Source of the DNA: Salegentibacter agarivorans
GTDB taxonomy: Bacteria; Bacteroidota; Bacteroidia; Flavobacteriales; Flavobacteriaceae
Assembly (NCBI RefSeq): GCF_900113135.1
Contig: NZ_FOOH01000002.1
Span: 62,001-126,000, forward strand
DNA: 64,000 nt
Direction of reading: 5' to 3'
The notes under the pieces are model-generated. The model saw only the letters and a list, made by a program, of their open reading frames with translations. It had not been told where the DNA came from and searched no databases. The translations under genes and the position numbers were made by a program. Below are positions 35,864 to 45,201 of this stretch, piece after piece (positions within the stretch are counted from its first letter, which is position 1; each line of letters starts with the position of its first letter).

Positions 35864-36238
35864 TTAATCTTTTAAAATTGCCTTTTGAATAGTGGCCGTG
35901 CTATCGCAATTTTCAATTTGAAGCTCCAGGATTGCTGAATCGACTTTGTTGGTAATTAGATAAATATTACAAGGTTCGGTATCGGTATTGCTTCGGCTAA
36001 AGTCTACATCGCCATTTTCTAAACTTTGAGAAACCAGGGCGGTATCTAATTTATTATTCTCAAAATAGCTAAAAGCCTCTTCAGTAAAAATACGCTCTTT
36101 AATCCTTATATTCTTCAAAACACGGGCATCGGGAGAATAATCGCAAGAAGTTTTCTTTCCGCTTAAAAAGAAAAGTAAAATCACAATCCCGAAGAACAAG
36201 CCCACCGAGAAATATCCAATTCTATGAATAAGTTTCAT
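35864..36238 (-). CDS. Membrane-anchored small protein, DUF4258-like
   Basis: The 124-residue protein has an N-terminal hydrophobic helix (about residues 9-26) and a soluble extracytoplasmic domain with a Cys pair (residue 32 and about 90) that could form a disulfide, plus a later Cys near 110. The region VLKNIRIKERIFTEEAF resembles the DUF4258 pattern, but the call is tentative. It lies 42 nt downstream of the alanine dehydrogenase gene and is probably co-transcribed with it. Confidence 0.7.
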   Translation of the reverse strand: MKLIHRIGYFSVGLFFGIVILLFFLSGKKTSCDYSPDARVLKNIRIKERIFTEEAFSYFENNKLDTALVSQSLENGDVDFSRSNTDTEPCNIYLITNKVDSAILELQIENCDSTATIQKAILKD

Positions 36239-36280
36239 CTATTTATAAATTTGAGAAAGTAAACCTGATTAGAAACTGAT

Positions 36281-37480
36281 CTAAAAAATGAGCAAATTAA
36301 TGTCCCTGTAAGAAAGATCAAACCAATCGGCTATAGATTTGTTGGTTAAAATTCCATGGTAAAAGTACAAACCATTTCTCAAACCTTTATTAAATCTCAA
36401 GGTGTTTTCGAGTCCGCCTTCTTCAGCAATATGTAAAAGATATGGCGTAAATATATTACTAATTGAAAGTGAGGAAGTTCTAGCGTACCTGGAAGGAATA
36501 TTTGGAACACAATAATGCAAAATATTGTGTTTAGTAAATATTGGTTTATCGTGCGTGGTAATTTCGCTGGTTTCAATACAACCTCCCATATCTATGCTAA
36601 CATCTATAATTACAGCGCCACGTTTCATACTGGTTACCATATCTTCGGTAATTAGCACCGGAGAACGGTTTTTACCGCGAACTGCGCCAATTAGAACATC
36701 ACAACGCTTAATCGCTTTACTCAAATTTTTAGGTTGAATGGTAGAGGTGTAAAATGTTTGATTAAGATTGGTTTGAATATCTCTTAGCCGGGTAAGCGAA
36801 CTGTCAAAAACTTTAATACCTGCACCCAGTCCCAAAGCCGAACGGGCAGCAAATTCACCAACTGTACCCGCGCCAAGAATTACCACTTCTACCGGTGGAA
36901 CTCCACTTATATTTCCAAACATTAAACCATTTCCGTTTACATTATTGCTCATAATTTCTGAAGCAATTAATACAGAAGCGGTACCTGCAATTTCACTTAA
37001 TGCCCTAACAATGGGATAACTCCCGTCGTCATCCCGAATAAATTCAAAGCCCAAAGCGGTAATTCGTTTAGAAGCTAATTTCTGAAAATATTCTTTGCAC
37101 TGGGTTTTAAGCTGAAGCGCAGAAATTAAAATGGTTTGCGGATTAATTAAATCTAGCTCTTCTAAAGAAGGTGGTTCTATTTTAAGAATAGTAGGGCAGG
37201 AGAAAACTTTACTGGTGTCTTTGGTGATTTCGGCACCGGCGTTAGAGTAATCTTTATCGCTAAATCGAGCCCATTTTCCGGCTCCAGATTCTATCATAAC
37301 CCTATGGCCGTGAGCAGTGATTGCAGCAACAGCATCGGGACTTAAACAAATACGTTTTTCCTGGTAAGAGGTTTCTTTAGGAACGCCAATAAATAACTGT
37401 CCCTTGTTTTTGTAGATTTCCAGGGTTTCTTCCTGCGGAATTAATTGCTCTTTGGTAAAAGGCGAAACCTGTTTGCCCAT
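36281..37480 (-). CDS. ald: Alanine dehydrogenase-like NAD-dependent enzyme
   Basis: The 399-residue protein is of the alanine dehydrogenase/PNT family. It has an N-terminal GVPKETSYQEKRICLSPDAV segment, a TILKIEPPS region holding the substrate-binding lysine, and the Rossmann glycine motif VVILGAGTVGEFAARSALGLG. The family converts alanine to pyruvate and ammonia. The active-site loop reads VPNIPSRYARTSS, where typical enzymes read VPNMPGAVPRTST, and the protein has an N-terminal extension of about 25 residues. Both traits set it apart from canonical Ald, so the substrate is not certain. Confidence 0.85.
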   Translation of the reverse strand: MGKQVSPFTKEQLIPQEETLEIYKNKGQLFIGVPKETSYQEKRICLSPDAVAAITAHGHRVMIESGAGKWARFSDKDYSNAGAEITKDTSKVFSCPTILKIEPPSLEELDLINPQTILISALQLKTQCKEYFQKLASKRITALGFEFIRDDDGSYPIVRALSEIAGTASVLIASEIMSNNVNGNGLMFGNISGVPPVEVVILGAGTVGEFAARSALGLGAGIKVFDSSLTRLRDIQTNLNQTFYTSTIQPKNLSKAIKRCDVLIGAVRGKNRSPVLITEDMVTSMKRGAVIIDVSIDMGGCIETSEITTHDKPIFTKHNILHYCVPNIPSRYARTSSLSISNIFTPYLLHIAEEGGLENTLRFNKGLRNGLYFYHGILTNKSIADWFDLSYRDINLLIF

Positions 37481-37539
37481 AGTTAAATGCTAAAACTTTA
37501 GAAAAGGGAAATTACAACTATTTTTAAAAACACCGAGAA

Positions 37540-38136
37540 TTAAAGTCGGGTATAGTATTCTTCCTGAGTTGGTTCCCAATATTCCTCTTCTTCCTGAAAA
37601 GATTTAACCTCCCTGCGGTCTAATTCTGAAATAGGGGAAAAGACAGAAACATCGGTTTCATCAATTTCGCTAAGGTCTATACCGTAAATTCTATCGAAAA
37701 TTTTGATTCTAATTAGATAAACTAGTGAAAGAATAATTATAAAGAAAGGTGCAAGATATAGTAAGCCGTCAGTATCCAGTGCAAGATTAGTATCTAAATA
37801 AACATCTTCGTAAAAAGCTACTACTAATTGAAAACCGTACATTATTATAGGAACCAAAATTGCATGATACCACCAATGTTTACATGTAAAGAACCAAATA
37901 AGAAGAAGAAATAGCGGGGTGATTTTACCTAAATATGTCCAGGCAGCTGTCATTACATCTTCATAGTAAAGACTTTTGTAAGTAAATAAGGAATTTTCCC
38001 AAACGGGGCCGCTTGGGAAAATTTCATATAAATAAAATAAATAAGGTGAAAATGCGATACTAAGTGCAATAATACTACCCAGCAGCAGGAATTTTGATCT
38101 TTGTTCTGTCGACAGCTTGTTCTTTGATTTGGTCAT
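37540..38136 (-). CDS. Membrane protein with about four helices, unknown function
   Basis: This 198-residue protein has hydrophobic segments at about residues 17-38, 63-83, 88-108 and 127-148, with a long charged C-terminal tail (DLSEIDETDVSVFSP and a Glu/Tyr-rich end). The family is not recognised. Its first 20 or so codons overlap, in another frame, the end of a 48-codon ORF that begins upstream (38075-38221). It is followed, after 59 nt, by the alanine dehydrogenase gene on the same strand, and may share its transcript. Confidence 0.75.
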   Translation of the reverse strand: MTKSKNKLSTEQRSKFLLLGSIIALSIAFSPYLFYLYEIFPSGPVWENSLFTYKSLYYEDVMTAAWTYLGKITPLFLLLIWFFTCKHWWYHAILVPIIMYGFQLVVAFYEDVYLDTNLALDTDGLLYLAPFFIIILSLVYLIRIKIFDRIYGIDLSEIDETDVSVFSPISELDRREVKSFQEEEEYWEPTQEEYYTRL

Positions 38137-38221
38137 TATTAGTATCGTTATCTGTAGTTGAAGTTACAAAAAAACTTGCTCCAAAAATTGCTGCTGCGAA
38201 AAGTACTGCTTTAAGTTTCAT
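38075..38221 (-). CDS. Small secreted or membrane peptide, 48 aa
   Basis: ATG at 38219-38221, TAG at 38075-38077. The product has a hydrophobic N-terminus (about residues 4-19) like a signal peptide or short helix, then a polar tail ending VDRTKIKIPAAG. The last 62 nt overlap the start of the 198-aa gene in a different frame, which may couple translation. A TAGGTTTG -7-like box lies upstream (38264-38271 on the minus strand), without a -33 element. I have a memory of short flavobacterial peptides with such Val-Asp-Lys...Pro tails but cannot verify it. Confidence 0.5.
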   Translation of the reverse strand: MKLKAVLFAAAIFGASFFVTSTTDNDTNNDQIKEQAVDRTKIKIPAAG

Positions 38222-38502
38222 AATAATATAGTTTAGATTGTTGTTTCGTTTTGTTTACTGAAGCAAACCTATAAAATTATAAAACGCTATAAATTAATAC
38301 ATTAATCGTACTTTTGCGCCTTTTTTTAAGCAAAAAAATGGCTATTTTCTAGCGGTTTTTAATTTACACTGCTAAAAATTTAATAGCCAAAAATATAAAA
38401 ATTTTCTGTTTATTATGTTTTTTTGTTTAATACTGTCTACCAAAACACCCAAAAATACTAACACTGGATTTTTTAAGCACTTAGAGTTTTATTAACTTTT
38501 CA
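38222..38502. other. AT-rich non-coding stretch
   Basis: About 280 bases without a convincing ORF, repeat or hairpin. It holds the possible -7 box of the 48-aa ORF (38264-38271, minus strand) and the end region of tsaE. Nothing else was recognised. Confidence 0.6.
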
Positions 38503-38907
38503 TTAACATAAATTTAACGTTCTTGTATTTTCATCCTGAATTGAAATTTCAATTTTCTGAAAGTTTTCTTCCAGGAAATCCTGTATTTTTTGTGGCCATT
38601 CTATTAAAATCCATCCAGGTGAATTTAAATATTCTTCTAAACCTATATCCAGGGCTTCATTGGGGTCTTCAAGTCTGTAAAAATCAAAATGATAAATTGG
38701 TTCCTGGGGAGTATGGTACTCATTCACTAATGAGAATGTGGGGCTTGATACTTTGTCTTCACTCCCTAAAGCTTTTACTAAAGCTTTGATAAGGGTGGTT
38801 TTTCCGGCACCCATTTCACCATAAAATAACAGAACATTATTTTTAGCGTTCTTTATTATGTATTGTACAGCCTCATCAATTTGGGCTAAATTGTAGGTAA
38901 CCGGCAT
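38503..38907 (-). CDS. tsaE: tRNA threonylcarbamoyladenosine biosynthesis ATPase TsaE
   Basis: I use the ATG at 38907 (134 residues), as a longer frame starting with TTG at 38931 would begin just inside a promoter box. The P-loop GEMGAGKTTLIKAL (about residues 32-45), the SSPTFSLVNEY switch region and the YHFDFYRL motif identify TsaE, the ATPase that works with TsaB and TsaD to make t6A on tRNAs reading ANN codons. Length is close to normal. It lies downstream of porX on the same strand with a 60-nt gap that contains a -7 box (TATCTTTG, 38934-38941), so it may have its own promoter. Confidence 0.93.
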   Translation of the reverse strand: MPVTYNLAQIDEAVQYIIKNAKNNVLLFYGEMGAGKTTLIKALVKALGSEDKVSSPTFSLVNEYHTPQEPIYHFDFYRLEDPNEALDIGLEEYLNSPGWILIEWPQKIQDFLEENFQKIEISIQDENTRTLNLC

Positions 38908-38933
38908 ATTAAATATATAAATTTTGGGCAATA

Positions 38934-38941
38934 CAAAGATA
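38934..38941 (-). promoter_or_regulatory. Candidate -7 box for tsaE
   Basis: TATCTTTG on the minus strand matches TAnnTTTG, about 27 nt before the ATG. No -33 TTG at the expected spacing. Confidence 0.45.
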
Positions 38942-38992
38942 GGGAATAATTTAATATACCCTATATTCTGCTAGAAATCAGGGATTAATCCC

Positions 38993-40543
38993 CTATTTTG
39001 GCTCCATTACTACAAATGGTATAATCATTTCCTCCAGGGACACACCACCGTGTTGATAGGTGTTTCTGTAGTAGCTTACATAATGATTGTAATTATTAGG
39101 ATAAGCAAAGAAAAGATCTCCCTTTGCGAAAATAAAAGAACTGCTCATATTAATACTGGGTAGATGTATGCTCTTTGGGTTTGTAGCCGCCAATACATCT
39201 TTTTCTTCATAAGTTAGACTTTTACCCGTTTTATACCTAAGGTTTAAACTGGTGTTCTTATCTCCAATTACTTTTGAAGGATTTTTAGCATTAATAGTTC
39301 CGTGGTCTGTGGTAAGAATTAATTTAAAACCAAGTTGTCGCGCTTGCTGAATAATATCTAATAACGGGGAATTCTTAAACCAGCTATAAGTTAAAGATCT
39401 ATAAGATTTATCGTTAGAAGCCAATTCTTTAATCACTTCCATCTCTGTTTTTGAGTGAGAAAGCATATCTACAAAATTGTAAACTACAACAGTAAGATCG
39501 TTATCTTTTTGAGTTTTAAAGTTTTCTGCAAGTTTCTTACCTGCTTTTAAACTCGTAATTTTATGATATTCACTTTTAAAGCTTTTGCCCAGTCTTTTTA
39601 ATTGTTCATTTAAAAACTCAGCTTCGTGATTATTTTTCCCGCCTTCTTCAGTGTCGTTTTTCCAGTATTGTGGGAATAACTTTTCCATTTCACTGGGCAT
39701 TAAGCCAGAGAACATTGCATTACGAGCATATTGGGTAGCGGTGGGTAAAATACTGTAATAAGGTTCTTCCTTTTCTTTTTTGTAATAATTAGAAATCACC
39801 GGTTCTAAAGCTTTCCATTGGTCGTATCTTAAATTATCTACAACAACCAAGAGGGTAGGCTGTTTGTTGTTAATTTCTGGAACAACTTTTTCTTTAAAAA
39901 TGGTATGCGACATAATTGGAGCCTCTACACCTTTTTCAAACCATGAAGGATAATTTTTGTCTATAAATTTGCAAAACTGTGTATTGGCTTCATTTTTCTG
40001 CGATTCCAGAATTTCGAACATTCCACTGTCTTCCAGGCCTTCGAGTTGAAGTTCCCAGTAAATTAGTTTCTGATAAAGTTCTGCCCATTCTTCAAAAGTA
40101 TTTACCTGGCTTAAATCCATCGCGATCTTCCTAAATTCCTGCTGGTAATTTGAAGTGGTTTTTTCAGAAATAAGTCGGGAGTGATCCAGGTTCTTTTTTA
40201 TACTAAGCAGAATCTGGTTGGGATTTACCGGTTTTATAAGATAATCGGCTATTTTAGAGCCTATAGCTTCCTCCATAATATATTCTTCCTCACTTTTGGT
40301 AATCATTACAATAGGAAGATTTTCTCTTTTCTCTTTAATTTCAGCAAGAGTTTCCAGGCCGGTAAGTCCGGGCATATTTTCATCAAGAAAAACTATATCA
40401 AAACTTTCTTCTTCAATTTGTTCTAGTGCTTCAGTTCCACTTTGGCTGGTAACCACTTCATAATCTTTAGATTCAAGAAACAAAATATGCGGTTTCAGTA
40501 AATCTATTTCATCATCTACCCAAAGTATTTTTATCTTATTCAT
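38993..40543 (-). CDS. porX: PorX-type response regulator with PglZ domain
   Basis: The 516-residue protein joins an N-terminal receiver domain (residues 1-120, with D54 in VFLDENMPG as the phosphate acceptor and KP at the end of the fifth strand) to a PglZ/alkaline phosphatase-like domain (about 200-516). Metal-binding candidates are in VVVDNLRYDQW, PTATQYAR, NFVDMLSH, TTDHGT and QHGG. PorX, with histidine kinase PorY, controls type IX secretion and gliding genes in Bacteroidota; the structure of the family shows a zinc-dependent phosphodiesterase acting on oligonucleotides. No PorY is in the window, which is normal for these genomes. Confidence 0.93.
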   Translation of the reverse strand: MNKIKILWVDDEIDLLKPHILFLESKDYEVVTSQSGTEALEQIEEESFDIVFLDENMPGLTGLETLAEIKEKRENLPIVMITKSEEEYIMEEAIGSKIADYLIKPVNPNQILLSIKKNLDHSRLISEKTTSNYQQEFRKIAMDLSQVNTFEEWAELYQKLIYWELQLEGLEDSGMFEILESQKNEANTQFCKFIDKNYPSWFEKGVEAPIMSHTIFKEKVVPEINNKQPTLLVVVDNLRYDQWKALEPVISNYYKKEKEEPYYSILPTATQYARNAMFSGLMPSEMEKLFPQYWKNDTEEGGKNNHEAEFLNEQLKRLGKSFKSEYHKITSLKAGKKLAENFKTQKDNDLTVVVYNFVDMLSHSKTEMEVIKELASNDKSYRSLTYSWFKNSPLLDIIQQARQLGFKLILTTDHGTINAKNPSKVIGDKNTSLNLRYKTGKSLTYEEKDVLAATNPKSIHLPSINMSSSFIFAKGDLFFAYPNNYNHYVSYYRNTYQHGGVSLEEMIIPFVVMEPK

Positions 40544-40697
40544 ATCTTATATTTTTTACTCATTTAATGAGATTTTCTTCTTCTATGTATTTTTGACTTT
40601 AAGTCGTTTTTCAATTACTTGTTCTAATTAGTTTATTGAAAATTGAGGTTTTTTATAACTTAATAATTGGTTTTTCAACTTCCAAAGTCTATCTATG

Positions 40698-40705
40698 TAT
40701 CTTTG
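40698..40705 (+). promoter_or_regulatory. Candidate -7 box for the HD-domain gene
   Basis: TATCTTTG matches TAnnTTTG and lies 24 nt before the TTG start at 40730; the nearest upstream TTG (40667) is spaced 28 nt, too far for the consensus. Confidence 0.4.
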
Positions 40706-40729
40706 TTTTAAATTAATACGTTACAAAGC

Positions 40730-41959
40730 TTGACTTCAACTAATAAACTTAAAATATTAAACGATCCAATTTACGGATTTATTACCATCCCGAGTGAGCG
40801 AATCTTCAGTATTATTGAGCATCCTTACTTTCAGCGCTTACGCAGAATTTCACAAATGGGAATGTCTTATTTGGTTTATCCCGGTGCGCATCATACCCGT
40901 TTTCATCATGCTATTGGCTGTGTGCATTTAATGCAAAAAGCAGTGCAGATACTTCGGCATAAAGGAGTTATAATTTCTGAAGCCGAAGAAGAAGCTCTGC
41001 AAATTGCCATTTTACTGCACGATATTGGCCACGGCCCGTTCTCTCACGCAATGGAACATAGCATTGTAGAAGGCGTAGATCACGAAAGTATTTCTTTGCT
41101 TTTTATGGAAGAAATGAACCGTGACTTTAACCAAAGTTTAACGCTGGCACTTCAAATTTTCCGCGGAACATATAACCGAAGATTTTTAAACCAGTTAATT
41201 TCAAGTCAGTTGGATATGGATAGGCTTGATTATTTAAAGCGTGATAGTTTTTATACCGGAGCCGCAGAGGGAAACATAAATAGCGAACGTTTAATAACCA
41301 TGTTAAATGTGGTAAATGACGATTTGGTGATTGAGGAAAAAGGAATTTATTCAGTAGAAAAATTTCTTGTTGCAAGAAGACTAATGTACTGGCAGGTTTA
41401 TCTGCATAAAACCAGTTTGGTAGCAGAGCAACTTTTAATAAGAGTTTTAAAACGTGCTAAAGAGCTGGTTGAAAAAGGTGAAAAACTTAATGCCAGTAAA
41501 GCGCTTTCGTATTTTCTTTATAATAAGATAGGTCCAGAGAATTTTTCTTCTGAAACCCTATCGGTTTTTGCTCGTTTAGACGATTACGATATTATTTCTG
41601 CAATGAAAGAATGGCAATATCACAACGATTTTGTGCTGAGTAATTTATGTAATATGATTATAAACCGGGATCTTCTAAAAGTAAAGATTAAGAAGAAAAA
41701 ACCATCGGTAGAAAAGCTTGAAAAACGTCGCATAGCACTGCAGGAAAAAGAGAGTATTTCAGCAGAAGAAGCAGATTATTTTGTGTTTAGCGGCGAAGTG
41801 ACAAACACCGCTTATAAAAGTGAAAATAATAATATTAATATTTTACATAAAAATGGGAAGATTAGCGATGTAGCTAAAGCATCAGACCAATTAAACCTGA
41901 AAGCCCTTTCAAAAACTGTGGTTAAGTATTATATATGCTACCCGAAGGCCAAACATTAA
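40730..41959 (+). CDS. HD-domain phosphohydrolase (dNTPase-like)
   Basis: The 409-residue product begins at a TTG codon (MTSTNKLKILNDPIYGFI); no in-frame ATG precedes the conserved DPIYGFI block. It carries the HD metal site: H in RFHHAIGCVHLM, HD in LLHDIGHGPFSHAMEH, and an Asp in SSQLDMDRLDYLKRD. The order of these motifs matches SAMHD1/dGTPase-like proteins, which remove triphosphate from dNTPs. Substrate and effectors are not predictable. In flavobacteria such genes often precede lpxD, which follows here after 24 nt, so it may be the first gene of the lipid A block. Confidence 0.88.
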   Translation: MTSTNKLKILNDPIYGFITIPSERIFSIIEHPYFQRLRRISQMGMSYLVYPGAHHTRFHHAIGCVHLMQKAVQILRHKGVIISEAEEEALQIAILLHDIGHGPFSHAMEHSIVEGVDHESISLLFMEEMNRDFNQSLTLALQIFRGTYNRRFLNQLISSQLDMDRLDYLKRDSFYTGAAEGNINSERLITMLNVVNDDLVIEEKGIYSVEKFLVARRLMYWQVYLHKTSLVAEQLLIRVLKRAKELVEKGEKLNASKALSYFLYNKIGPENFSSETLSVFARLDDYDIISAMKEWQYHNDFVLSNLCNMIINRDLLKVKIKKKKPSVEKLEKRRIALQEKESISAEEADYFVFSGEVTNTAYKSENNNINILHKNGKISDVAKASDQLNLKALSKTVVKYYICYPKAKH

Positions 41960-41983
41960 CGCTTTTTTTTTACTTTTGCCAGA

Positions 41984-43012
41984 ATGAAATTTACAGCAGC
42001 ACAAATAGCAGAGATTCTCGACGGAAAAATTGAGGGCAATCCTGAGGTCGAAGTATCTGAATTAGCTAAAATTGAAGAAGGCGGGGAAGGTTCCCTTACC
42101 TTTTTGAGTAATCCTAAATATACTTCTTATATATATTCTACCCAGGCGTCTATAACCATTGTAAATAGTGATTTTGTAGCCGAAGAACCAATTACAACCA
42201 CTTTAATAAAGGTAAAAGATGCTTACAAAGCATTCTCTAAATTACTTGAATATTACAACCAGATAAAATTAAACAAGCAAGGAATTGAACAGCCCAGCTT
42301 TGTTTCAGATTCAGCTGAGTTTGGAGAAAATCTTTATTTGGGTGCTTTCGCATATATTGGTGACAATGTGAAAATTGGTAAAAACGTAAAAATTTATCCT
42401 AATGTTTATATTGGGGATAATGTTAAGATAGCAGATGATGTTATTATCTTTCCCGGTGTAAAAGTTTATTCAGAAACAATTATAGGTAATAATTGTGTAT
42501 TACACAGCGGCGTGATAGTAGGAGCAGATGGTTTTGGATTTAGCCCTGGAGAAGATGGGATATATTCAAAAGTTCCTCAAATTGGAAATGTAATTATAGA
42601 AGATAATGTAGATATTGGGGCTGGTACTACAATAGACCGTGCCACATTAGGTTCTACTATTATAAGAAAAGGTGTAAAACTGGATAATCAAATTCAAATT
42701 GCACATAATGTTGAAATTGGCTCTAACACAGCTATCGCTGCACAAGCGGGAATTGCAGGTTCTACTAAAATTGGTAAAAACTGCCTAATTGGAGGACAGG
42801 CCGGCATCGCAGGACATTTGCAAATTGGAGACAGGGTGAAAATTCAGGCGCAATCTGGGATTGGTCGAAATGTGAAAGATGATGAAATGCTACAGGGTTC
42901 TCCCGCTTTTGGCTATGGAGATTTTGCCAAATCTTATGTTCATTTTAAAAACTTACCTAAAACCATAGATACACTTAACCAATTAGAAAAAAAGATTAAA
43001 AATGGCTTATAA
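41984..43012 (+). CDS. lpxD: UDP-3-O-(3-hydroxyacyl)glucosamine N-acyltransferase
   Basis: LpxD adds the second 3-hydroxyacyl chain to UDP-3-O-acyl-glucosamine in lipid A synthesis. The 342-residue protein has the N-terminal uridine-binding domain (about 1-100, with [16 protein letters not shown]) and a left-handed beta-helix of hexapeptide repeats (about 105-320) containing IAHNVEIG with the catalytic histidine. The stop overlaps the start of lpxC-fabZ by 11 nt, so translation is probably coupled. A TACTTTTG -7-like box is just upstream (41971-41978). Confidence 0.95.
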   Translation: MKFTAAQIAEILDGKIEGNPEVEVSELAKIEEGGEGSLTFLSNPKYTSYIYSTQASITIVNSDFVAEEPITTTLIKVKDAYKAFSKLLEYYNQIKLNKQGIEQPSFVSDSAEFGENLYLGAFAYIGDNVKIGKNVKIYPNVYIGDNVKIADDVIIFPGVKVYSETIIGNNCVLHSGVIVGADGFGFSPGEDGIYSKVPQIGNVIIEDNVDIGAGTTIDRATLGSTIIRKGVKLDNQIQIAHNVEIGSNTAIAAQAGIAGSTKIGKNCLIGGQAGIAGHLQIGDRVKIQAQSGIGRNVKDDEMLQGSPAFGYGDFAKSYVHFKNLPKTIDTLNQLEKKIKNGL

Positions 43013-44402
43013 ACAGGCGAAACAACATACCATAGATAAAGAGATTTCTCTTCAAGGGGTTGGGCTGCATACCGGGCAGAAAGTGAAAATGACATTTAAA
43101 CCTGCTGCAGAAAATACCGGTTATGTTTTTAAAAGAATGGATCTTGAAGGAGAACCCGAGATTGAAGCAGATGTAAGTTATGTTGTAAATACCCAAAGAG
43201 GTACCAACCTGGAGAAGAAAGGGGTGAAAATCCAAACTTCAGAACACGTGCTGGCCGCTTGTGTAGGTATGGATATAGATAATATTGTAATTGAATTAGA
43301 TGCATCTGAACCTCCAATAATGGATGGCTCTTCAAAGTTCTTTGTTGAAGCTTTAGAAAAAGCCGGGGTAGTTGCACAGGAAGCAGAGCGTGAAGAATTT
43401 GTAGTAGAAGAAGTAATTACTTATCACGACGATGAAAGTGGAAGCGAAATAATTGTAATGCCCGCCGATGAATACCAGGTAACCACCATGGTTGATTTTG
43501 AAACAAAAGTTTTGGGCACGCAAAACGCTACAATTTCACACCTTTCTGAGTTTAAGAATGAAATTGCAAATGCGCGAACTTTTAGCTTTTTACACGAGCT
43601 TGAAGCTTTGTTAGATCACGGATTAATTAAAGGAGGCGATCTAAACAATGCTATTGTTTATGTAGACAAAGAAATAAACGAAGAAACCTTTAAAAAACTT
43701 CGCATTGCTTTTAATCGTGATAATATTTCGGTTAAACCAAATGGAATTCTGGATAATTTAACCTTACATTATCCTAATGAAGCTGCAAGACATAAACTTT
43801 TAGATGTGGTGGGAGATCTTGCTTTAATAGGAACCAGAATTCGTGGAAAAGTTATTGCCAACAAGCCTGGGCATTATGTAAATACCCAATTTGCTAAAAA
43901 ACTGGCTAAAATAATTAAAGCCGAAAAACGCAATAATGTTCCAAAAATAGATTTTGATCAAAAACCATTAATGGATGTTACCGATATCATGGATATATTG
44001 CCACATCGCTCTCCATTTCTCCTGGTAGATAAAATTTATAGCTGTACAGATAGCTGTGTGATTGGTTTAAAGAATGTAACCATGAACGAGCCTTTTTTTG
44101 TAGGCCATTTTCCGGGAAAACCGGTGATGCCCGGCGTACTCCAGGTAGAAGCTATGGCTCAAACCGGGGGTATTCTTGCTTTAAAATCGGTGCCAGATCC
44201 AGAAAATTATCTTACTTATTTTATGAAAATAGATAATGTAAGATTTAAACAACAGGTAGTACCTGGCGATACTTTAATATTCAAATTAGAATTACTTGCG
44301 CCTATACGCCGCGGAATTTGCCAAATGCAGGGCTATGCCTATGTGAATGGAAAATTAGCTACCGAGGCTGTACTAATGGCGCAAATTGTAAAATCAAAAT
44401 AA
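43002..44402 (+). CDS. lpxC-fabZ: Bifunctional UDP-3-O-acyl-GlcNAc deacetylase / 3-hydroxyacyl-ACP dehydratase
   Basis: This 466-residue fusion joins two enzymes. LpxC (about 1-305) deacetylates UDP-3-O-acyl-GlcNAc, the committed step of lipid A synthesis, using zinc ligands in SEHVLAA and HKLLDVVGD plus a conserved [16 protein letters not shown] region. FabZ (about 320-466) dehydrates 3-hydroxyacyl-ACP in fatty acid synthesis, with the active-site His in [20 protein letters not shown]. Fusion of LpxC and FabZ is characteristic of Bacteroidota and balances lipid A against phospholipid synthesis. It overlaps lpxD by 11 nt and precedes lpxA by 5 nt. Confidence 0.97.
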   Translation: MAYKQAKQHTIDKEISLQGVGLHTGQKVKMTFKPAAENTGYVFKRMDLEGEPEIEADVSYVVNTQRGTNLEKKGVKIQTSEHVLAACVGMDIDNIVIELDASEPPIMDGSSKFFVEALEKAGVVAQEAEREEFVVEEVITYHDDESGSEIIVMPADEYQVTTMVDFETKVLGTQNATISHLSEFKNEIANARTFSFLHELEALLDHGLIKGGDLNNAIVYVDKEINEETFKKLRIAFNRDNISVKPNGILDNLTLHYPNEAARHKLLDVVGDLALIGTRIRGKVIANKPGHYVNTQFAKKLAKIIKAEKRNNVPKIDFDQKPLMDVTDIMDILPHRSPFLLVDKIYSCTDSCVIGLKNVTMNEPFFVGHFPGKPVMPGVLQVEAMAQTGGILALKSVPDPENYLTYFMKIDNVRFKQQVVPGDTLIFKLELLAPIRRGICQMQGYAYVNGKLATEAVLMAQIVKSK

Positions 44403-44407
44403 AAAAT

Positions 44408-45193
44408 ATGAACCAGCCTTTAGCTTACGTACATCCGGGAGCCAAAATTGCTAAAAATGTAGTGATAGAACCTTTTACCACTATTCATAATAATGTGGTA
44501 ATTGGCGAAGGAACCTGGATAGGATCTAACGTAACTATAATGGAAGGTGCCCGCATTGGAAAGAATTGCAGTATTTTTCCGGGAGCCGTTATTTCTGCTA
44601 TTCCGCAGGATAAAAAATTTGACGACGAAGATACCATTACGGTTATTGGAGATAACACAACCATTAGGGAATGTGTAACTATTAATCGTGGTACTACAGA
44701 CCGAATGAAAACGGTAATTGGGAAAAATTGCTGGATTATGGCTTATTGCCATATTGCACACGATTGTATTGTAGGAGATAATTGTATTTTCTCTAATAAC
44801 AGTACCCTTGCCGGCCACATAAATGTTGGAGATTACGTGATTCTTGCAGGAATGGCAGCAATTCAGCAGTTTTGTAGTATTGGGAGGCACGCCTTTGTAA
44901 CGGGTGGATCTTTGGTTAGAAAAGATGTGCCACCGTTTGTAAAAGCGGGAAGAGAACCACTTTCTTATGTTGGTATTAATTCTATTGGCTTACGCCGAAG
45001 AGGATATACTACCGAAAAAATTCGTGAAATACAGGATATTTATAGAATTTTATATCAGAAAAACTATAACAACTCCCAGGCTGTTGCTATAATTGAAGCT
45101 GAAATGCAAGCAACTGCAGAAAGAGACGAAATTTTAGAATTCATTAAAAACTCACAGCGAGGTATCATGAAAGGATACTTTAGCTCTAATTAA
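44408..45193 (+). CDS. lpxA: UDP-N-acetylglucosamine O-acyltransferase
   Basis: The ATG at 44408, six nt after the lpxC-fabZ stop, gives 261 residues, the usual LpxA length. An in-frame extension upstream would lie inside lpxC-fabZ and is not used. Hexapeptide repeats run from about residue 8 to 185, with the catalytic histidine in MAYCHIAHDC and a C-terminal helical domain. LpxA transfers a 3-hydroxyacyl chain from ACP to UDP-GlcNAc, the first step of lipid A synthesis, as a trimer in the cytoplasm. Efp follows after 8 nt. Confidence 0.96.
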   Translation: MNQPLAYVHPGAKIAKNVVIEPFTTIHNNVVIGEGTWIGSNVTIMEGARIGKNCSIFPGAVISAIPQDKKFDDEDTITVIGDNTTIRECVTINRGTTDRMKTVIGKNCWIMAYCHIAHDCIVGDNCIFSNNSTLAGHINVGDYVILAGMAAIQQFCSIGRHAFVTGGSLVRKDVPPFVKAGREPLSYVGINSIGLRRRGYTTEKIREIQDIYRILYQKNYNNSQAVAIIEAEMQATAERDEILEFIKNSQRGIMKGYFSSN

Positions 45194-45201
45194 ATTAAAA
45201 A

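Noticed and set aside
38338-38352. Short plus-strand ORF after TACTTTTG (38309-38316)
   Set aside because: It stops after four codons.
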